Source: Archangium sp.
GTDB taxonomy: Bacteria > Myxococcota > Myxococcia > Myxococcales > Myxococcaceae
Length of the DNA stretch: 64,000 nt
NCBI GenBank assembly: GCA_030681645.1
Contig: JAUXRX010000024.1
Location: 62,001-126,000 of the forward strand
Reading direction: 5' to 3'
Positions 8,809 through 18,499 of the stretch are shown here, in pieces; positions within the stretch are counted from its first letter, which is position 1, and each line of letters opens with the position of its first letter. The notes beneath the pieces were generated by a model. The model was not told where the DNA came from. It was given only the letters and a program-made list of their open reading frames with translations, and made no database searches. The translations under genes and the position numbers were made by a program.

Positions 8809-10608
8809 TCAGCGGGTCCGCAGCTGCGGCGCCTGGCGCAGCGCCTTCTCGAGCGCCTCGACCTTCACCGGCTTGGCCAGGTAGTCGTTCACGCCCGCCT
8901 TGAAGCACGCCACCTCGTCGTCGGGCAGCGCGCCGGCGGTGATGGCGATGATCCACGGCTGGGGCCTCGCCCACGACCGCACCTGGCGCGTCGCCTCGAG
9001 CCCGTCCATCTCGGGCATGTGCACGTCCATCAACACCACGTCGTAGGGCGCCTTCGCCAGCGCGGCGAGCGCGTCGATGCCGTTCTCCACCAGGTCGGCG
9101 TGGTAGCCGAGGCGCTCCAGCATCTTCACCGCGATCTGCCGGTTCACGTCGTTGTCCTCGGCGAGGAGGATGCGCAGCGGCGGCCGCTGCACCGGCGCGG
9201 GCACCGCCGGTTTCTCCACCATCACCGGGCTGGCCTGCGCGGGCGCGCGCACGGTGAACCAGAAGGTCGAGCCCCTGCCCACCTCGCTGCGCGCCCCCAC
9301 CGCGCCGCCCATCAGCTCGGCGAGGTGCTTGCTGATCGCCAGCCCCAGGCCCGTGCCCCCGAAGCGCTTGGTGGTGGAGAGATCGACCTGCACGAAGGGC
9401 TGAAAGAGCCGCGCCAGGTCGGCTTCCGAGACGCCCACGCCGGTGTCCGTCACCTCGAAGAGCAGCCGATCGTCTGGCGCCTTCGCCACGGCGATCTCCA
9501 CCGAGCCGGTGAGGGTGAACTTGAGCGCGTTGCCGGCGAGGTTCATCAACACCTGGCGCACCCGGGTGCGATCTCCGAGCACGTGGCGCGGCACGTCTTC
9601 CTGGAAGCGCGCGGTGAGCGTCACGCCCTTGCCCCTCGCCTGCGCGCCCAGCAGGCCCAGCAGCTCGTCCACCACCCCGCGCGGCTCGTAGCTCGCCTCT
9701 TCGACGATCAGCCGGCCCGCTTCGATCTTCGCCAGGTCGAGCACGTCATCGAGAATGGTCACCAGCGCGTCGCCGCTCTTGCCGATGGTCTCCACCAGCT
9801 CATGCGTGTCGGGGTCGAGCGGGCGCAGGCGCAGCAGCTCGGCGATGCCCACCACCGCGTTCATCGGGGTGCGCAGCTCGTGGCTCATGTTGGCGAGGAA
9901 GGTCATCTTGGCGCGCGCCGCCGCCAGCGCCTCGTCGCGCGCCACCACCAGGCTCGCGGTGCGCTCGGCCACCGTCTTTTCCAGCGTGGCGTGAACGTCC
10001 TTGAGCTCGCGGTTCGCGACCGCCAATTCGTCGCTCGCCTTCCGGGCCCGCGAGACCGCGCGCTGCAGCCTCTTGAGCGCCACCAGGAAGACGGCGGTGG
10101 TGACGCCCAGCGTGAGCACCGCGGTCAGCCCCCGGTACGCCACCGTCGTGCTCGCGTCGGGGGGCAGCCAGCCGCCCGCCTCGGCCGCCAGCAAGCCCAG
10201 GCTGGCGGGCACGCTCAGCGCGCAGGTGATGATCGCCGCGCGCGCCGAGACGAGCACGCCCGCCAGCACCGTACAGAGAAGATAGAGGCCGACCGTGCCG
10301 GAATAGAGGCCGCCGCGGTTGATGCTGATCGCGCCGACCATCGCCCAGGCCACCCCGATGAAGAGGTACGCCGCCGGCCGCACCCGGCCTGCGCGGCTCA
10401 GCGCGAAGGTCACCGCGCACACGGTGAGCAGCAGCCCGCCGATCAGCGTACCCGCGTCGGGTCGCGCGCCCCCCAGCAGCCGCGCCGCCAGGCCCACCGC
10501 CGCCGACGTGCCCACCAGCAGGGTCGCCAGGCCGAGCACAGCCGCTGCGTCTTCTTCGCCCTCGAGGCGCGCGCTCGCCAAACCGCTGTCGTCGGGTCGA
10601 TCAGCCAC
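8809..10608 (-). CDS. Hybrid sensor histidine kinase with C-terminal receiver
   Basis: A 599-residue membrane two-component kinase. Residues 22-180 hold about six hydrophobic helices, and a coiled-coil linker follows at 180-232. The DHp H-box SHELRTPMNAVVG has phospho-acceptor His243. The HATPase domain has NLAGNALKF (N box), DTGVGV (G1) and GGTGLGLAISKHL (G2). The C-terminal receiver starts ILLAEDNDVNRQ and carries the phospho-acceptor Asp in VVLMDVHMPEMDG, with the conserved Lys in YLAKPVK. A GTG at 10608 preceded by AGGGA is the start. There is no HPt domain or partner regulator next to it, so its target is unknown. It is transcribed divergently from the choice-of-anchor-D gene. Confidence 0.93.
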   Translation of the reverse strand: MADRPDDSGLASARLEGEEDAAAVLGLATLLVGTSAAVGLAARLLGGARPDAGTLIGGLLLTVCAVTFALSRAGRVRPAAYLFIGVAWAMVGAISINRGGLYSGTVGLYLLCTVLAGVLVSARAAIITCALSVPASLGLLAAEAGGWLPPDASTTVAYRGLTAVLTLGVTTAVFLVALKRLQRAVSRARKASDELAVANRELKDVHATLEKTVAERTASLVVARDEALAAARAKMTFLANMSHELRTPMNAVVGIAELLRLRPLDPDTHELVETIGKSGDALVTILDDVLDLAKIEAGRLIVEEASYEPRGVVDELLGLLGAQARGKGVTLTARFQEDVPRHVLGDRTRVRQVLMNLAGNALKFTLTGSVEIAVAKAPDDRLLFEVTDTGVGVSEADLARLFQPFVQVDLSTTKRFGGTGLGLAISKHLAELMGGAVGARSEVGRGSTFWFTVRAPAQASPVMVEKPAVPAPVQRPPLRILLAEDNDVNRQIAVKMLERLGYHADLVENGIDALAALAKAPYDVVLMDVHMPEMDGLEATRQVRSWARPQPWIIAITAGALPDDEVACFKAGVNDYLAKPVKVEALEKALRQAPQLRTR

Positions 10609-10669
10609 GTTTTGATCCCTGTCAGATCGCGCGCGCCTCGTCGACGCCCCAGCCCCTCTCTGCTCCGAT

Positions 10670-10684
10670 TCTCAGATCCTGAGA
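10670..10684. promoter_or_regulatory. Short perfect inverted repeat between divergent genes
   Basis: TCTCAG-atc-CTGAGA is a perfect 6-base inverted repeat with a 3-base centre. It lies in the 163-base spacer between the histidine kinase and the choice-of-anchor-D lipoprotein gene. It could be an operator or a small hairpin, or simply chance. Confidence 0.3.
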
Positions 10685-10771
10685 CGGCTCTCCCGAGAAA
10701 TTTCCATTCCGAAGGGACGGGTCTGGGCCCCCCGTGGTGATCGCTCGTTGCCGCGTGGTAAGTCGCGCGCC

Positions 10772-13700
10772 GTGCGCATCCCACACGTAGGTCTTGTCTG
10801 GCTCGCAGTGATCGTCGCTGGCTGCGAATGCCGTCGCCCCGTCACCTCTGGCATCTCCGGCGAAGTGCGTTGGGAATGGGAGACGGCCTCGGGTCCTCAG
10901 GGTGATTCCTCGGCGCGGGTCGACTTCCCGCCCACCACCATGGGTTCGCGCCGCGAGCAGGTGCTCTTCGTTCAGAACATCGGCCGCGCCGCCTTCACCA
11001 TGACGGAGTTCGCCAAGCTGACCGGCTCTCCGGTGACGCTCGGGCTGTTCGCCGAGCCCAACTCGGCGTTCGAGGTGCGGTGGATTCCCGACGTGGTGGT
11101 CAACCCGACCGAGAAGACCCCGGTCACCGTCATCTTCTCGCCGCCGATCACCGAGCCCGAGCGCTTCGTCGACTACGCGTCTGAGGTCGAGCTGCGCGCG
11201 TCGGGTGCGCCGCGCTCGGTGCTCACCATCAACGGCCGCGCCATCGCCGGTGAGTGCGACGTGCCGTCGGTGATCGACTTCGGCTCGGTGCCGATCGGCA
11301 GCGCGCTCGATTCGCTCATCCCGCTGCGCAACGACGGCGCCGCGCCGGTGATGGTGTCGGCGGGCGGAGTGACCGGCGCGCCCGTGGGCGTGTTCGGGCT
11401 CACCGGCCTCGACAACAACGGCAAGCTGCTGGTCAACCCGAACAGCGCGCCGAACGCGACGGTGAACTTCAAGCCCACCGACGCGGTCGACTACATGGGC
11501 GAGTTCGTGATCCGCCGGGCCGAGGCGTGCCCGCAGCGCACCGTGCAGCTGCGCGGGCGCGGCGTGGTCTCGTGCCTCACCTGGCGCGCCGACCCGCCCG
11601 ATGACACGGGCAACGGGCTCCACTTCGGCAGCGTCGCCCCCGGCACCGCGGGCGAGGGCACCGTCACCTTCATCAACGCGTGCAGCCTCGACATCGAGCT
11701 CTCGCGCCTGCGCACCTCCGACACGGCCTTCGTCGTCACCGCTGCGGCTGCGGGCGACCTTTCCAGGCTGCTGGTGCCCGCCTCGGTGCGCGACGCGAAC
11801 CTGGCGTGGGTCGCGGGCACCGCGGTGACCTCGCTCGACTTTCGCCCCACGGTGCTCGGCCCGAAGACCGGCCAGCTCCTCTCGAGCACCTCGCTCGCCT
11901 CGCAGCCCGGCCTCGCGGTCAGCCTGCGCGGCTTCGGCGGCGGTCCCCGCATCGACGTGCGTCCTTCGCCCGTGTTCGCGGTGGGCCGCGTGGGCTTCAC
12001 GCCCGGCGCGATGCCCGGCACCTTCGCCCAGCGGCAGCTGCGGGTGGCGAACATCGGCAACCGGCCCATGCCGGCTGATCCGCGCGCCAACCTGCGCCTG
12101 GGCGTGATGGGCCAGGGCACCAACTACTTCAGCGTGCGCGCCATCACCGGCGCCCTCGACGAGCTCTGCGTGGGTGATTGGGACGCCACCAGCAACACCT
12201 GCGCGGGCACGCTCAGCGCCGCGGTCTACGACGCGCTCAACGGCATCGAGGCCGCCGCCGGCTCGGCCATGCAGCTGCCGGTGCGCGTGGTGCCGCAGAG
12301 CGCGGGCCAGAAGGAATGGGAGCTGACCATCTACTCGAACGACGTGGTCACCCCCGCGGTGACGGTGCGCATCACCGCCGAGGCGATCTCGGTGCCGCCG
12401 TGCAACTTCACCGTGGCACCGGTGAACCTGGCCTTCGGCATCATGGACATGCCCCAGGTGCGCGACCTCACCTTCACCCTCACCAACCTCGGCACCACGC
12501 CGACCGAGGTCTGCTACTTCAACGGGCTGGGGCTGTCGGCCACTTCCGACGACACCTTCACCCTCCCCGGGGTGGTGCCTGACCTGATGCTCAACCCGGG
12601 CCAGAGCCAGACGGTGACCGTGCGCGCCCAGCCGCTGCGCACGCCGCCCACGCCGACGCAGGTGGGCGGCATGGTGCTGTTCAACGTCTCGACACCCGGT
12701 GCGTCCCAGGGCGCGGTGGTGCTCTCGGCCACGCTCGCGCCCGCGTGCATCACCTTCACGCCGAACCCGGTCAACTTCCTCGACACCGAGCTGGAGTGCG
12801 GCTCGCCCGAGCGGGCGGTGGTGATCAGCAACACCTGCGCGCAGACGGTGACGCTCAACAGCACCATCCTCACCAACCCCGCCAACGCGCCCGCGGGCTC
12901 GGGCACCTGCACCACCGCGGGTGGCTGCCCGCAGTTCGCCATCACCGCGGCGCCCACGGCCGGCCCGCTCGCGCCGGGCGCCTCACGCACCATCCTGCTG
13001 CGCTTCCGCCCGTACCTGGTCGGTGCGGCGACCGGCGAGGTGACCGTCACCATGCAGCAGGGCACGCAGGCGGTGCCCTACGCGATTCCGCTCAACGGCA
13101 CGGGGCGCGCGCGCACCATGGCCGGCTGCGGCGTGACCGCGATGTGCCCCGGCCCCATCACCGTGAACGCCAACAGCACGGTGACGCTCTCGTCGTCGGT
13201 GATGGCGCCCGGCGCGACCACCTGCAACTGGACCGTGGCCTCCCGGCCGGCCACCTCGAGCGGCACGTTCTCGGCGCCGACGAGCTGTACCAGCACCACC
13301 TACTTCGCCGACGTGGTGGGCACGCACGTCGTCAACTTCAACGTGTCTGACGGCCTGGGCGGCACGGCCCAGTGCACCACGCCCATCACCGTCAACCCCA
13401 ACGGCGACCTGTGGATCGAGCTCACCTGGGATCGCCCCAACGACATGGATCTCCACCTGCTGCACCCCACCGCCGGTCCGAGCAGCTCGGCGAGCAGCTG
13501 GGGCAACACCACGTGGGACTGTCACTTCCGCACCCGGCTCCCGTCGTGGGGCGCGGGCGCGCAGGCTGACCCCAGCCTCGACCGCGACGACATCAGCGGC
13601 CAGGGCCCGGAGAACACGCGCATCAACACCCCGTCACGCTCGTTCATCTACACGGTGGGCGTGCACATGTACTCGTGGGCCGCGTCACCGAGCGCCGTCA

Positions 13701-13861
13701 CCTCGACCCTCAAGGTGTATTGCGGCGGTCAGTTGATGACCACGCGCACCCGCACCATGAGCACCACCAAGGACATGTGGGTGGTCGGCACCATCGACTT
13801 CAACGCCGGCACGCCGTGCCTGTTCACGCCCATCAACACCATCGTGGGTGGCGTGAACTGA
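10772..13861 (+). CDS. Giant choice-of-anchor-D / ASH-type lipoprotein with DUF2135-like C-terminus
   Basis: A 1029-residue surface or periplasmic lipoprotein. The GTG at 10772 puts a signal ending VIVAGC at the N-terminus, whereas a TTG at 10748 would add a charged lead. The body is a tandem of Ig-like choice-of-anchor-D (ASPM/SPD-2/hydin) modules, each opening with a strand like DFGSVPIG, LHFGSVAPG, LAFGIMDMP or VNFLDTELECG, followed by a V.I.N.. strand. A PKD/HYR-like section (about 800-880) precedes a final ~145-residue domain with ELTWDRPNDMDLHLLHP, resembling YfaP/DUF2135. Such proteins are typical of Myxococcota envelopes; adhesion or scaffold roles are inferred only. Its stop shares one base with the next ATG (TGATG). 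Confidence 0.82.
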   Translation: MRIPHVGLVWLAVIVAGCECRRPVTSGISGEVRWEWETASGPQGDSSARVDFPPTTMGSRREQVLFVQNIGRAAFTMTEFAKLTGSPVTLGLFAEPNSAFEVRWIPDVVVNPTEKTPVTVIFSPPITEPERFVDYASEVELRASGAPRSVLTINGRAIAGECDVPSVIDFGSVPIGSALDSLIPLRNDGAAPVMVSAGGVTGAPVGVFGLTGLDNNGKLLVNPNSAPNATVNFKPTDAVDYMGEFVIRRAEACPQRTVQLRGRGVVSCLTWRADPPDDTGNGLHFGSVAPGTAGEGTVTFINACSLDIELSRLRTSDTAFVVTAAAAGDLSRLLVPASVRDANLAWVAGTAVTSLDFRPTVLGPKTGQLLSSTSLASQPGLAVSLRGFGGGPRIDVRPSPVFAVGRVGFTPGAMPGTFAQRQLRVANIGNRPMPADPRANLRLGVMGQGTNYFSVRAITGALDELCVGDWDATSNTCAGTLSAAVYDALNGIEAAAGSAMQLPVRVVPQSAGQKEWELTIYSNDVVTPAVTVRITAEAISVPPCNFTVAPVNLAFGIMDMPQVRDLTFTLTNLGTTPTEVCYFNGLGLSATSDDTFTLPGVVPDLMLNPGQSQTVTVRAQPLRTPPTPTQVGGMVLFNVSTPGASQGAVVLSATLAPACITFTPNPVNFLDTELECGSPERAVVISNTCAQTVTLNSTILTNPANAPAGSGTCTTAGGCPQFAITAAPTAGPLAPGASRTILLRFRPYLVGAATGEVTVTMQQGTQAVPYAIPLNGTGRARTMAGCGVTAMCPGPITVNANSTVTLSSSVMAPGATTCNWTVASRPATSSGTFSAPTSCTSTTYFADVVGTHVVNFNVSDGLGGTAQCTTPITVNPNGDLWIELTWDRPNDMDLHLLHPTAGPSSSASSWGNTTWDCHFRTRLPSWGAGAQADPSLDRDDISGQGPENTRINTPSRSFIYTVGVHMYSWAASPSAVTSTLKVYCGGQLMTTRTRTMSTTKDMWVVGTIDFNAGTPCLFTPINTIVGGVN

Positions 13862-14439
13862 TGCTGCTGGCAGCGCCTCTCGCGCTGCTGTTGCTCGCCG
13901 CTCCGGACGACGGCCGGGGCTCGCCCGGTACCACCCCGGAAGACGCGCGCGCGCAGCGCAGCCTGGCGCGGTTGAGGCTCGGGCTCGGGGGCGGGGTCCA
14001 GTTCGGGTTCTCGGGGTACTCGCCGGCCTTCGGCCTGGGCTTCGCGGGGGACCTCGGGGTGATCGTCGGCGATCGGTTCTCGATGTTCGTTCACGCGGAG
14101 GTCGGCACCGTGGTGGTCACGCTGATCGCCTCGGGTGGAATGAGCGCGGAGTACGTCTTCGGGGAGCACGTCAGCGCCGGGCTGGGGGTCGCGTTCTCCG
14201 CGTGGGCGCCCCTGCTCTCCGGCGGCCAGGGCTTCTACGGGCTCACCTTTCCGGTTCGGCTCAACTTCCTGACGGTGGCGAGGCAGGCGCACGAGACGCG
14301 GCGGAGCGGGCTGGTCATCGGCCTCCAGGTGGCGCCCGGCGTCAGCCTGCAGCCGACGTACTACTACCAGGTGGGGTACTCGCTGCCGCCCGAGGCGGCG
14401 ATCGCGGGGACGATCACGGTGGGGTATTCGTGGTGGTGA
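13861..14439 (+). CDS. Small outer-membrane beta-barrel-like protein
   Basis: A 192-residue protein starting MLLAAPLALLLLAAP, a signal peptide. After a polar linker, alternating Gly/aromatic strands (LGLGGGVQFGFSGYS, FGLGFAGDLGVIVGD, YYYQVGYSLPP) end in the typical outer-membrane terminus TVGYSWW, with an aromatic last residue. It is translationally coupled to the preceding giant lipoprotein and may be its outer-membrane partner. No family was recognised. Confidence 0.65.
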   Translation: MLLAAPLALLLLAAPDDGRGSPGTTPEDARAQRSLARLRLGLGGGVQFGFSGYSPAFGLGFAGDLGVIVGDRFSMFVHAEVGTVVVTLIASGGMSAEYVFGEHVSAGLGVAFSAWAPLLSGGQGFYGLTFPVRLNFLTVARQAHETRRSGLVIGLQVAPGVSLQPTYYYQVGYSLPPEAAIAGTITVGYSWW

Positions 14440-14533
14440 TCAGCCGGCTTGCACCATGAGGACGTTGGCGACCGCCCGAGTCCCGCCCGGATCGGTCGAG
14501 CGCTGCACCAGGCCGCGACCTTCTCTGCGCACG

Positions 14534-17524
14534 TCACTCCGGGGGATGAAAGGAGAAGAGCGTGACCACGCCCGTGAGATCGCCCGCCGCGATCAGCCCA
14601 TCGAGGGGTGACCACGCCACGCGCGTCACCTCGTGGTCGAGCGCCGGGAGCTGACCCGCCTCCACGCACTCCGGCACGGTCCAGAGGCGCACGCTGCGGT
14701 CGAGGCTGCCGGTGGCCAGCGTGCGCGCAGAGGGTTGAAAGGCGGCGCTGGTGATGGCGGCGGTGTGAGAGCCGTGACAGTCGCGAAGCAGCTCGCCGGT
14801 CGCGGCGTCGTAGAATTTCAGCCGGTCACCGAACTCGACGAGCACCGCGCCGCCGGGAGAAAACACGAGGCCCCGGACACCGGGGCCGAAGTGCGTGCTG
14901 ATCACCCGCCTGGCGCGCGGGTCGAAGAGCACCACCTGCTCTGATTCGAGCCACCACGCCACGCGGGATCCCTCTGACGAGACGGCGACGCCGGCGACCC
15001 GCTTCGCCGGCTCCGTCCACAGCTTCGCGCGGTGCTCGAAGTCCCACCCGTCGACTCCCTCGTCCGAGGCCACGTAGAGCCGCTGATCGGGAACAGAGAA
15101 CGCCAGGCCGTTGACGTTCCCCCAGCCGGAGATTCGGAGCTGCTCGCGCCGGGTCAGATCGACGGCCGAGAGCAGGGTGACCCTGCCCTCGTCGGGCGCA
15201 GCGATCAACGCGCCACCGGGGGCAGGAACGAGGTTGAACCCGGGCATGGGGCCGAGGCGGAGCGCGTTCGGCACGCTGACGCCCGCGTCCAGGCCCTTGC
15301 CGAGCTCGATGGAGTGGAGCCTGGTCGGCGTCATCCACGTCAGCCGCGCGCCGTCACCGGAGAAAGCCAGCCCTCCGACGATCTGTGGACCCGGGCCGGG
15401 CGCGTCGTCGACGATTCGCCGCGAAGCAGCGAGGCCCGAGACGTCCCAGCTGACGGTTCGGCCCGAGTAGTCCAGGCAACGCAGTCGGGCCGCATCGTCC
15501 GAGAGCCAGAGCGCCTTCGGCTGAAGGCAGCTCAGGCGGCCGAGCGGATTGAAGTCCCTCGCGTCCCACAGGACGACCGAGTCGTCGGTGCCCGCGGTCG
15601 CGAGCGTTCGCCCATCTCGCGAGAAGCGCAGCGCCGCGATGGCGCGGCGATGACGCGAGAGCGTGTGCTCGAGCCGCTCGCCTTCAAGGCCGAACACGTC
15701 GACCTGTCCCACCTCGTTGCCGACCACCACCTTCCGCCCATCGGGGGAAAACGTCACCACGGTGTAGGCCTTCTGCTGGCCAGCGAGGGTCTTGAGCCTG
15801 ACGCCGCGCACGGTGTCCCAGATGGCCAGCTCGCCCAGCGCGTTGGCGGCGGCGAGCTGCGTGCCGTCGCGCGAGAACGCGAGGCAGGTCATCGCGGCGA
15901 GGGGGCCTTCGAGCGTGGACCGCAGGGCGCCGGTCGCGGCCTCATGAAGCTCGACCGACCCGTCGCGACGACCGATGGCGAGCGTCGCGCCGTCACTCGA
16001 GAACGCGAGCGCGGCCGAATCAGGAGCGCCCTCGACCACGAGGTCCTGCCCCGCGACCCTCAGGCCCGCCGGCGTCCCCCAGGCCACGGCCCGCCCATCG
16101 GGCGAGAGCGCGAGGCTCATGGCGCGGGCCTGAATCGAAGGAAGCGGCCACGCCTCGCTCGGGTCGTCTTCCCCTGCGAAGAGCCGGATTCCGTCCTCGT
16201 CGTGGCGCATGACCAGCCGCTCGCCACTCGCGTCGAAGGCAGCGCGAAGGACCGGCGCCCCGAGCCGAGGGTGCCACGAGGGACCCGTGGCCGGCACCAG
16301 CGGCGCCAGCAGCGCCTGGCCCCACAGGGACCTGGGCGTGGAGCCGATTCGCTCGGCCTTTCCATACAGCTCGACGGCTTTGGTCCAGTCGAACTCGGCT
16401 TCCGCGCTGCTCGCCCGCTCGTGGAAGCTCTTGCGCAGGTTGATCACGTTGACTGCCAGGAGCCCGCTGGCGACGAGCGCGGCGAGGGTGAGGAGCACGC
16501 CGCTGGCCGCCACCACGCGGGTCAGGGCGGGGTTGCGCTTGACGAAGCGCCGGAACAGCTCGAGCGAGGAGTACTCGTAGACCGAGACGCGACCACCGGA
16601 ACGAAAGGCCTCCAGCTCGCTGGCCAGCTGGCGCGCGTCGGAGATCCGCTCGACGGGCGAGACCCGCAACGCGTGCTCGACGATCGCCGAAAGCTCACGC
16701 GGCACGCCAGGTGCCGCGACGCTCAGCGGCACGTACCGGCCCTCGCGCACCTTGAGCAGCAGGTGCGCCACCGTCAACGCCTCGAACGGCGGCTTGCCCG
16801 CGAGCAGCTCGTAGAGCATCACGCCCAGGCCCCAGACGTCGGAGGCGGGCCCGACCTTCTCGACGCCCCCGGCGGCCTGCTCGGGGCTCATGTACAGCGG
16901 TGTTCCGATCACCGAGCCGACCTGCGTCCCCGACGGGCCGAGGGAGTCGGCGACCGGGCGCACCGGACCGCTCTCATCCTCGCTGCCGAGCACGCGCGCG
17001 ACTCCCCAGTCGAGCACGACGGTCTCGCCGAACTCGCCGACCATCACGTTCTCCGGCTTGAGATCGCGATGCACCACGCCGCGGCTGTGCGCGTAAGCCA
17101 CGGCGTTGCAGACGTCGACGAAGTGGCTGAGCAGCGCGAGGCGGTCCACGAGGGCGTGGACGCTGTCGAGGGCGGTGCGCAGTGAGCGGCCGCGGACGAG
17201 CTTCTGGGTGCAGTAGAGCGCGCCGCGCTCGTCGCGGCCGATCTCGTAGACGGGGACGATGCCCGGGTGCTCGAGCTGACCCGTGATCTTCGCCTCGCGA
17301 ATGAAGCGCCCTCCGGGGTCGAGCGGCTCGCGGAGCTGCTTGAGCGCGACCTCGCGCCCCATCGCGGAGTCGACCGCGAGGTAGACGATCGATTGTCCGC
17401 CACGGCCCAGCTCGCGCCGCAGGTCGTAGCGGCCCTGCTCGGCGACCGGGAGTCCATCGCCGGCCACAGGGGCCGGAGGAGAGGTCAGCGTCGCGTCCTG
17501 AAACTCTCCGGGGAGGCTGGGCAT
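14534..17524 (-). CDS. Hanks-type Ser/Thr protein kinase with C-terminal WD40 propeller
   Basis: A 996-residue membrane kinase. The cytoplasmic kinase domain (about 30-300) has the glycine loop LGRGGQSIVYLA, VALKQL (ATP Lys), HRDLKPENVM (catalytic loop), LDWGVAR (DWG in place of DFG, a variant I associate with myxobacterial kinases) and MSPEQAAG. One transmembrane helix near residue 345 (VLLTLAALVASGLLAV) is followed by a short helical region and then about 12 WD40-like blades, with repeats such as LAFSRDGTQLAAA. The start MPSLPGEFQD at 17524 is preferred over the longer frame. It lies 66 bases downstream of the cupredoxin gene, possibly at the end of that operon. Confidence 0.92.
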   Translation of the reverse strand: MPSLPGEFQDATLTSPPAPVAGDGLPVAEQGRYDLRRELGRGGQSIVYLAVDSAMGREVALKQLREPLDPGGRFIREAKITGQLEHPGIVPVYEIGRDERGALYCTQKLVRGRSLRTALDSVHALVDRLALLSHFVDVCNAVAYAHSRGVVHRDLKPENVMVGEFGETVVLDWGVARVLGSEDESGPVRPVADSLGPSGTQVGSVIGTPLYMSPEQAAGGVEKVGPASDVWGLGVMLYELLAGKPPFEALTVAHLLLKVREGRYVPLSVAAPGVPRELSAIVEHALRVSPVERISDARQLASELEAFRSGGRVSVYEYSSLELFRRFVKRNPALTRVVAASGVLLTLAALVASGLLAVNVINLRKSFHERASSAEAEFDWTKAVELYGKAERIGSTPRSLWGQALLAPLVPATGPSWHPRLGAPVLRAAFDASGERLVMRHDEDGIRLFAGEDDPSEAWPLPSIQARAMSLALSPDGRAVAWGTPAGLRVAGQDLVVEGAPDSAALAFSSDGATLAIGRRDGSVELHEAATGALRSTLEGPLAAMTCLAFSRDGTQLAAANALGELAIWDTVRGVRLKTLAGQQKAYTVVTFSPDGRKVVVGNEVGQVDVFGLEGERLEHTLSRHRRAIAALRFSRDGRTLATAGTDDSVVLWDARDFNPLGRLSCLQPKALWLSDDAARLRCLDYSGRTVSWDVSGLAASRRIVDDAPGPGPQIVGGLAFSGDGARLTWMTPTRLHSIELGKGLDAGVSVPNALRLGPMPGFNLVPAPGGALIAAPDEGRVTLLSAVDLTRREQLRISGWGNVNGLAFSVPDQRLYVASDEGVDGWDFEHRAKLWTEPAKRVAGVAVSSEGSRVAWWLESEQVVLFDPRARRVISTHFGPGVRGLVFSPGGAVLVEFGDRLKFYDAATGELLRDCHGSHTAAITSAAFQPSARTLATGSLDRSVRLWTVPECVEAGQLPALDHEVTRVAWSPLDGLIAAGDLTGVVTLFSFHPPE

Positions 17525-17590
17525 CAGGAGCGCAGCCAAGCAGAAATGCGCGCGGCGTGTGGCCCGGTGCACGCGGCGGACACGTGGCCT

Positions 17591-18484
17591 TCAGTCTTCG
17601 TAGCTCCCGTACGGCTGGCCCAGCTTGTTGGTGTGCGACCCCGACTGGGCCGGGGCGGCGAGCTGGAACTCGGCGGTCCCGCCGGTGGGCCCGATGTCGA
17701 CGGTCTGGGTGGACAGCGCCTGCCCGCCCGCCCACGCCGACACCTGGTGCGAGCCGAGCGGCACGTTGTCGATGGTGAAGCTGCCGTCGCGGCCCACCTT
17801 CGCCAGCAACGGCCCCGGGGTCACCATCAGGGTGGCGCTCATGCGCGCGTGCAGGTTGCAGAAGATCTCCACCACGCCCGGCTTGTTCATCACCTTCGAC
17901 TTCACCGGGTCTCCCGCGCGCAGCATGCCGAGATCGAAGTTCTGCCCGGGCGTGAGCGAAAAGACGTTGTGGTAGACGACGTCGAGGTTGGGGAAGGTCA
18001 CCCGCGTGCCGCTCGGCACCGCCAGCAGCCGCGGGTTGAACTGCTTGTCTTCCTGCTTGATCTCCACCGCCCCACCCGGCGCCGGGCCCTTCACGTCGGT
18101 GACGAAGACCCACGCCGGCCCGCCCGTGGTCACGTGCACCCTGCCGGTGAGCGACGCGGTCTTCGGCGCCCTCGGCGTCACCCGCTCCCGTTCTCCGCTC
18201 CCACCCCGCTCGGGGGGCTGCACGGTCAACGTCGCAGGCGGGAGCGGCGCGGGCGCCTCGGGCTCGGCGATCTTCGGCACCGCCACGTCGAGCCCCTTCG
18301 CCGCCTTGATCATCTGATCCGTGCACTCGTTCTGCAGCTCGAGCATGCGCACCAGCAACGCGCGCTGCGCACTGAGCTCCTTCTCGAGGCGGGCGATCTC
18401 CTCGCGCGCCGACACCACCTTCTTCGGGTCGGCGGCGTCACTGACCCCCGCCAGCACCAGCAAGACCACCAGGTAGCGCGACAT
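17591..18484 (-). CDS. Periplasmic cupredoxin-like copper protein with coiled-coil and regulatory-like domains
   Basis: A 297-residue exported protein (signal MSRYLVVLLVLAGVSDAAD). A Glu/Leu-rich coiled coil follows (about 22-62), then a Pro-rich linker. Residues 120-235 are plastocyanin-like: copper ligands are the His in VVYHNVFS and the C-x2-H-x2-M set in EIFCNLHARMSATLMV, as in the 'methylamine utilization' cupredoxins. A C-terminal carboxypeptidase-regulatory-like fold (DGSFTIDNVPLGSHQVSAWAGG) ends the protein. It would carry electrons in the periplasm. Its place directly after the porin and the di-heme protein suggests those are its partners. No methylamine dehydrogenase genes are present. 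Confidence 0.85.
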   Translation of the reverse strand: MSRYLVVLLVLAGVSDAADPKKVVSAREEIARLEKELSAQRALLVRMLELQNECTDQMIKAAKGLDVAVPKIAEPEAPAPLPPATLTVQPPERGGSGERERVTPRAPKTASLTGRVHVTTGGPAWVFVTDVKGPAPGGAVEIKQEDKQFNPRLLAVPSGTRVTFPNLDVVYHNVFSLTPGQNFDLGMLRAGDPVKSKVMNKPGVVEIFCNLHARMSATLMVTPGPLLAKVGRDGSFTIDNVPLGSHQVSAWAGGQALSTQTVDIGPTGGTAEFQLAAPAQSGSHTNKLGQPYGSYED

Positions 18485-18499
18485 GACCGGCTCCTCTCG

